Below, one piece after another: positions 12,874 to 16,375 of a DNA stretch of 16,375 nucleotides; the stretch's first letter is position 1; the number at the start of each line of letters is the position of its first letter. This stretch comes from an uncultured Clostridia bacterium (lineage in GTDB: Bacteria > Bacillota > Clostridia > TANB77 > CAG-508). The notes beneath the pieces are model-generated. The model was not told the origin of the DNA. It was given only the letters and a program-made list of their open reading frames with translations, and made no database searches. The translations under genes and the position numbers were made by a program. The stretch spans positions 1-16,375 of the forward strand of contig CALXZS010000009.1 in NCBI GenBank assembly GCA_944393305.1, given 5' to 3'.

Positions 12874-14688
12874 TTATTCAACCGTAACAGATTTGGCCAA
12901 ATTTCTTGGTTTATCAACATCTAAATTTTTATCTTTAGCTATATAGTAAGCAAAAAGTTGTAATGGTATAACAGAAAGTACAGGTGAAAGCATAGAAGAA
13001 CATTTTGGTATACGTATATTACAATTAATTTTCATATTTGGAATATCTTGATTGGTTATAACCATTACATTTGCACCTCTTGTTATAACTTCTTCTAAGT
13101 TACTCATTGTTTTTTCTACTAAATTTGGATTCGTAGCAACACCTATTACTGTTACTCCATCTTCAATCAAAGCAATAGGACCGTGTTTTAATTCTCCGGC
13201 TGCATATGCTTCAGAATGTATATATGAAATTTCTTTTAATTTTAATGAACCTTCCATAGAAACCGCATAATCTGTGTTTCTGCCTATAAAATATAAATCG
13301 GGTTGAGTGTATACTTCTTTTGCAAAATCCTCTATTAATTTAGTATCATCAAGAATTATTTTCATTTTAGATGGAAGTTCTAAAATTTCTGTTTTAAAAT
13401 TTTCTAATTCTTTAGATGAATAACCTAAACTTTCAGCAAAATAAATTGCTAAAATATTTAAAAGAACTACTTGGCAAGTATATGCTTTAGTAGAGGCAAC
13501 TGCAATTTCAGGACCAGCATGTGTATAAATTGTGTAATCTGCAATTCTTGTTATTGAACTTCCAATAACATTTACAACTGCAAGAGTTTTAGAACCAGCA
13601 TTTTTAGCAAGTTTCAGAGCAGCAATAGTATCTGCCGTTTCTCCGGATTGACTAATAAATATGCATAAAGTATGCTCATCTATTAGTGGATTTCTGTATC
13701 TAAACTCAGAAGCCATATCAACTTCAACTGGTATTTTGCAGAAATGCTCAAAAGTATATTTAGTAGCTAAACCAGCATGCATAGCAGTTCCGCAAGCAAC
13801 TACAAAAATTTTATTAATATCTTTTAAATCTATATCAATATCTTCGAAATAACATTTCTCATTAGGCTTTAATCTAGAACCTATTGTTTCCATAACAACT
13901 TGAGGTTGTTCGAATATTTCTTTAAGCATATAGTCAGCAAAAACACCTTTTTCACTACTTGCAGCATCCCATTCAATATCTTTAATTTCTTTTTGAATAG
14001 GCTGTAAAGAATTGTTATAAAAAGATATTTTATCTTTATCAATTTTAGCAATTTCATTATCCTCTAAAAAATAAAATTTAGTGGTGTAATTAAGTACCGC
14101 TGGTATGTCTGATGCAACATAATTTTCACCTTTGCCAACACCAATAACAAGTGGACTATCTTTTCGAGCCACAATAATTGAGTCAGGAAGTAGTGGTGAA
14201 ATAACTTCAATTGCATAACTTCCTTTTAAATCTTTAATAGCTAATGAAACAGCTTTTAATATGTCTTTTTCAGTTTTATAATAATATGAGATTAAGTTTG
14301 GTATAACCTCAGTATCTGTTTGAGAAATAAAAGTATAACCTTCTTTTTCTAACATCTTTCTAAGTTCTGTATAATTTTCAATAATGCCATTATGGACTAC
14401 CGCAAATTCTTTTGAATTATCTAAATGAGGATGAGAATTTTCATTTGAAGGTATTCCATGAGTTGCCCATCTTGTATGAGCAATACCTATACTTCCAGTT
14501 AAATTAGGAAGTTCTGGGTTAGATTCCAAATTTTTAACTCTACCTTTGCTTTTAACAACATTTAATATATCATTATTTAAAACGCAAATTCCTGCTGAGT
14601 CATAGCCTCTATATTCTAATGAAAGCAATCCTTTAATAAGCACTGGCACTGCTTTCTTTGTACCAATGTATCCTACTATTCCACACAT
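12874..14688 (-). CDS. glmS: Glutamine--fructose-6-phosphate aminotransferase (isomerizing)
   Basis: GlmS (604 residues) makes glucosamine-6-phosphate from fructose-6-phosphate and glutamine, the entry step to UDP-GlcNAc and the cell wall. The catalytic Cys is residue 2 in MCGIVGYIG; the glutaminase domain (about 1-230) includes AHTRWATHG and the HNGIIEN loop. Two SIS sugar-isomerase domains follow, with CGTAMHAG and SQSGETADT in the first and GELKHGPIALI in the second. The C-terminus KPRNLAKSVTVE is the family standard. ATG 14688 has AAGGAGGT upstream. Its mRNA carries the glmS ribozyme, which cleaves the message when glucosamine-6-phosphate is abundant. The gene is alone on the strand. Confidence 0.97.
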   Translation of the reverse strand: MCGIVGYIGTKKAVPVLIKGLLSLEYRGYDSAGICVLNNDILNVVKSKGRVKNLESNPELPNLTGSIGIAHTRWATHGIPSNENSHPHLDNSKEFAVVHNGIIENYTELRKMLEKEGYTFISQTDTEVIPNLISYYYKTEKDILKAVSLAIKDLKGSYAIEVISPLLPDSIIVARKDSPLVIGVGKGENYVASDIPAVLNYTTKFYFLEDNEIAKIDKDKISFYNNSLQPIQKEIKDIEWDAASSEKGVFADYMLKEIFEQPQVVMETIGSRLKPNEKCYFEDIDIDLKDINKIFVVACGTAMHAGLATKYTFEHFCKIPVEVDMASEFRYRNPLIDEHTLCIFISQSGETADTIAALKLAKNAGSKTLAVVNVIGSSITRIADYTIYTHAGPEIAVASTKAYTCQVVLLNILAIYFAESLGYSSKELENFKTEILELPSKMKIILDDTKLIEDFAKEVYTQPDLYFIGRNTDYAVSMEGSLKLKEISYIHSEAYAAGELKHGPIALIEDGVTVIGVATNPNLVEKTMSNLEEVITRGANVMVITNQDIPNMKINCNIRIPKCSSMLSPVLSVIPLQLFAYYIAKDKNLDVDKPRNLAKSVTVE

Positions 14689-14699
14689 ATATGGACCTC

Positions 14700-14910
14700 C
14701 TTAAAATGTAATTCGTCCACAAAGGCTAATAATATTATTTTGTTATACTATTACTAATATTTTTTGATAATATCTTTGACAATAGCATGCCATAGAGCAT
14801 CCGCCGAATATTTCGATAAACTCTAACCTCGTCAACAGAATAAATTTTTGGGGCTGTTTTTGGGGACACCTCCCAAAAACAGCTAAAAGCATAAACTCTG
14901 TCCAGGCGCT
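14700..14910 (-). ncRNA. glmS ribozyme with a palindrome in P1
   Basis: On the minus strand the RNA begins AGCGCCUGGAC (from 14910), with the cleavage expected between A14910 and G14909. After P1 come GUUGACGAGG, UUUAUCGAAAUAUUCGGCGG and AUGCUCUAU, the conserved ribozyme core. UAGAG and CUCUA pair as in the family. Further paired AT-rich sequence and GUGGAC lie before the glmS SD; the 3' limit is approximate. P1 is extended: CAGAGUUUAU/AUUUAUUCUG form its base, and the 31-nt palindrome 14853-14883 forms its tip. This extension should leave the core intact. The ribozyme is glucosamine-6-phosphate-responsive in Firmicutes. Confidence 0.93.
14853..14883. repeat. 31-nt palindromic element, copy 2, inside the ribozyme P1 loop
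   Basis: GCTGTTTTTGGG and CCCAAAAACAGC flank a GACACCT loop. It equals copy 1 at 155-185 except for one base. The position is the variable tip of the glmS P1 helix, where extra hairpin length is tolerated. Confidence 0.85.
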
Positions 14911-14956
14911 AATATTTTTATATATTTTACTTTAATTTCAATGTGAACTGTTATAT

Positions 14957-14985
14957 AATATATACTATAATTAAAAAAGTTGCAA
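14957..14985 (-). promoter_or_regulatory. Promoter candidate for glmS
   Basis: On the minus strand, TTGCAA (14985-14980) and TATATT (14962-14957) are 17 bp apart, about 50 bp upstream of the ribozyme cleavage site. Other AT-rich -10 candidates exist nearby. Confidence 0.4.
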
Positions 14986-15030
14986 GAAAATTTGCAAAGT
15001 AGAGTAAATTTCGTTGATGATTGATTATAA

Positions 15031-15071
15031 TAAAAAAAGAAGGCACTATGCTAGGTTTATAATAGTGCCTT
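15031..15071 (-). terminator. Terminator of the DUF1737-like gene
   Basis: AAGGCACTAT (15040-15049) and ATAGTGCCTT (15062-15071) pair, and on the minus strand they are followed by a T run (15039-15032). It lies just past the 3' end of the small gene. Confidence 0.85.
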
Positions 15072-15076
15072 GTGAA

Positions 15077-15286
15077 TTATTCTTTAATCATTGCTTGGCA
15101 GAAAGTAAAATCATACATTGTTTTACCATCAATAAAATCAAAACTTTCGTGGTATTTAAGATCATAATCGGATGAGCTAACTGACATAGTCAAACCACCT
15201 AAAGGTTTCCATCCATTTCGGATATAATATTGAACCTTTGTTACAAGGTTCTCAGTGGAACTAGCTTTAATAATTTTGTAGTCCAT
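15077..15286 (-). CDS. Small DUF1737-like protein
   Basis: This 69-residue protein begins MDYKIIKASSTENLVTKVQ, with NGWKPLGGLTMS in the middle and FTFCQAMIKE at the end. The pattern Y-x-I-V/I...L-x-x-V-N-x-x-I-x-x-GW-x-P-x-GG is that of the DUF1737/DUF4177-type small proteins, whose function is not known. No membrane segment or signal is visible. ATG 15286 has AAAGGATTG upstream on the minus strand, and a strong promoter lies at 15338-15366. Its own terminator makes it a single-gene unit. I am fairly confident it is a real gene and less sure of the family. Confidence 0.8.
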   Translation of the reverse strand: MDYKIIKASSTENLVTKVQYYIRNGWKPLGGLTMSVSSSDYDLKYHESFDFIDGKTMYDFTFCQAMIKE

Positions 15287-15337
15287 GTTGTATCAACAAT
15301 CCTTTCAGGCAGGTACCTAGCAACCTTTATGAAATAT

Positions 15338-15366
15338 ATTATAACATGTATTATGTGAATTTGCAA
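15338..15366 (-). promoter_or_regulatory. Promoter of the DUF1737-like gene
   Basis: On the minus strand, TTGCAA (15366-15361) and a perfect TATAAT (15343-15338) are 17 bp apart. The TTGCAA is self-complementary and also serves as the -35 candidate for ogt on the other strand. Confidence 0.6.
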
Positions 15367-15389
15367 CTGTTTGTTGAAAATATTATAAA
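15361..15389 (+). promoter_or_regulatory. Promoter candidate for ogt, sharing the -35
   Basis: TTGCAA (15361-15366) and TATAAA (15384-15389) are 17 bp apart. The start point would fall within a few bases of the ogt ATG and exclude its GAGG, so the transcript would be near-leaderless. An upstream promoter is the alternative. Confidence 0.35.
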
Positions 15390-15399
15390 GAGGTAATTT

Positions 15400-15867
15400 A
15401 TGAATTATAAAATATATGAAACAATAATAGGTAAAATTTTAATAGAGGAAGAAGAAGATAAAATTTCTAGAATAGAGATAGTAAAGAAAGAATATGATAA
15501 AAAACAGCAAAAAGAAACTGAAATTATAAAAAAGACTCATGAAGAATTAGAAGAATATTTCAAAGGAAATAGAAAAGTATTTGATATTCCATTGAAAATA
15601 GAAGGAACAGAATTTCAAAGGAAAGTATGGAATGCACTTTTAGAAATTCCTTATGGAGAAACAAGAACATATTTAGATATTGCAAAACAAATAGGAAATT
15701 CTAAGGCTTGTAGAGCAGTAGGTATGGCAAATCATAATAATAAAATTATGATTTTAATACCTTGTCATAGAGTGATTGGAAGTAATAAAAAGCTTGTAGG
15801 ATATGCTGGGGGAATAGATGTAAAAGAAAAGCTACTTGAAATTGAAAAGTGTAAATTTGACAAGTAG
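15400..15867 (+). CDS. ogt: Methylated-DNA--[protein]-cysteine S-methyltransferase
   Basis: This is a 155-residue one-use DNA repair protein that moves alkyl groups from O6-alkylguanine (and O4-alkylthymine) to its own cysteine. The acceptor is Cys122 in IPCHRVIG. Other marks are FQRKVWNALLEIPYGETRTY (the DNA-binding helix region), the RAVG segment with NHNNKI, and the YAGGIDVKEKLLEIE tail after the active site. The N-terminal half is the usual variable domain. The length fits the Ogt/MGMT type without an Ada domain. ATG 15400 has GAGG a few bases upstream. Downstream is a promoter that overlaps its last codons and drives the next small gene. Confidence 0.95.
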   Translation: MNYKIYETIIGKILIEEEEDKISRIEIVKKEYDKKQQKETEIIKKTHEELEEYFKGNRKVFDIPLKIEGTEFQRKVWNALLEIPYGETRTYLDIAKQIGNSKACRAVGMANHNNKIMILIPCHRVIGSNKKLVGYAGGIDVKEKLLEIEKCKFDK

Positions 15868-15885
15868 ACATAAATGTGATACTAT
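15857..15885 (+). promoter_or_regulatory. Promoter for the small membrane protein gene
   Basis: Perfect TTGACA (15857-15862) and TACTAT (15880-15885) with a 17-bp spacer. The -35 overlaps the last codons of ogt. Confidence 0.7.
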
Positions 15886-15952
15886 AAATTTGTACGAATG
15901 CGGAACAACATCCTTGTTTTTTCAAGGATAATGACTCGATTGGAGGAAGTAT

Positions 15953-16177
15953 ATGAAAAAAGACAATCGGAAATTAGCTTACTACATAATTGGAATAAGT
16001 GTGGTTATTATCATCTTATTCTTCGGCTTCTTGGTTCTGGGAAATGTAGTATTTATGGGAAATAAATACTACATTGATAATATTCTTTTTATAGCAGAAG
16101 TTATTGCATACATTCTTTTTGGAATATATGCAATAATAAAAGTAAAAAGGATTGATTCGAAAGATAAAAGAAAATAA
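15953..16177 (+). CDS. Small two-helix membrane protein, unknown function
   Basis: I do not recognize this 74-residue protein. Residues about 8-31 (LAYYIIGISVVIIILFFGFL) and about 44-62 (ILFIAEVIAYILFGIYAII) are membrane segments, and the ends are Lys/Arg-rich (MKKDNRK and KDKRK), so both termini probably face the cytoplasm. GGAGG lies five bases before ATG 15953, a promoter is upstream, and a terminator follows, so it looks like an expressed gene. Codon 6 is CGG (15968-15970), the only in-frame CGG I found outside the pilin gene; here a +1 shift would give a stop within two codons, so it must be read as a normal arginine if the gene is real. Confidence 0.75.
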   Translation: MKKDNRKLAYYIIGISVVIIILFFGFLVLGNVVFMGNKYYIDNILFIAEVIAYILFGIYAIIKVKRIDSKDKRK

Positions 16178-16188
16178 AAAATTTCCAA

Positions 16189-16230
16189 GGCAAAAGGTAC
16201 CTATTATGATGGGTGTCTTTTGCCCTTTTT
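16189..16230 (+). terminator. Rho-independent terminator
   Basis: GGCAAAAGGTACC pairs with GGGTGTCTTTTGCC (imperfect near the loop), followed by CTTTTT. It closes the small membrane protein transcript. Confidence 0.85.
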
Positions 16231-16290
16231 ACGGTAGGATTTAAAGAGTATATATGTCAAAAAATGTCGTAATTTGTAATACGATTTTAC

Positions 16291-16319
16291 TTGCAATTTA
16301 TGGAAAAGTATGGTAAAGT
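16291..16319 (+). promoter_or_regulatory. Weak promoter candidate pointing out of the window
   Basis: TTGCAA (16291-16296) and TAAAGT (16314-16319) with a 17-bp spacer. Nothing else is supportable in 16231-16375; the downstream gene would lie outside. Confidence 0.3.
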
Positions 16320-16375
16320 ATATAAATAATTATTCGAATAATAATCAAAGAAATTTTTTTCAAAAGATTCAAATA

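Overview
The window is AT-rich, firmicute-type DNA. Its markers are strong SD boxes, a glmS ribozyme, a yaaL/DUF2508-bofA pair, DUF951, RNase J and a clostridial-style prepilin. An uncultivated gut clostridium or close relative fits best. That placement is inference from gene content and composition; there is no rRNA to anchor it. By eye I see no tRNA, rRNA, CRISPR array or replication origin.

Layout. 1-310: structured DNA with a strong terminator, a mobile-looking palindrome and a promoter inside an inverted repeat. 348-1738: a type IV pilin-like gene carrying a formylglycine-generating-enzyme/C-lectin-like domain, split over three reading frames. 1849-3954: RNase J with its own promoter and an attenuator-like leader. 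3955-4844: a RAYT/Y1 transposase unit bounded by two inverted 51-nt REP-like hairpins. 4859-7369: gltX, an unknown protein with two helicase-associated-like repeats, and a DUF951 protein. 7392-7482: a rod-like structured repeat. 7552-8953: a dyad over the promoter, then an HD-domain protein and dapB. 8963-11055 (minus): serS and engB, with a 206-bp REP-ended unit between them. 11254-12677: yaaL-like, bofA and an AIM24 protein. 12735-12846: a second rod-like repeat. 12874-14910 (minus): glmS with its ribozyme. 15077-15286 (minus): a small DUF1737-like protein. 15400-16177: ogt and a small membrane protein.

The strongest unusual signal is in the pilin gene. Both breaks in its frame fall exactly at a zero-frame CGG codon followed by A. 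In both cases, skipping one base (the C) restores the frame with a GGA glycine. Read this way, the gene gives one uninterrupted 462-residue prepilin, and the first break falls on the glycine of the prepilin-peptidase site. CGG is otherwise almost absent from the coding sequence here; I found one more in-frame case, in the last small gene. This suggests +1 frameshifting at a rare or poorly decoded arginine codon, though two sequencing errors or true pseudogenization are not excluded.

A second theme is small palindromic DNA. One RAYT appears to have two sets of dependents: REP hairpins around itself and between serS and engB. A different 31-nt palindrome sharing GGGGACACC occurs near the pilin gene and again inside the P1 loop of the glmS ribozyme. 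The two rod-like repeats are a separate family, with conserved arms and a compensatory base-pair change.

Functionally most genes are housekeeping: RNA decay (RNase J), tRNA charging (GltX, SerS), lysine/diaminopimelate synthesis (DapB), ribosome assembly (EngB), amino-sugar and cell-wall supply (GlmS), a sporulation-linked pair, and DNA alkylation repair (Ogt). The accessory layer is the pilin and the repeat elements.
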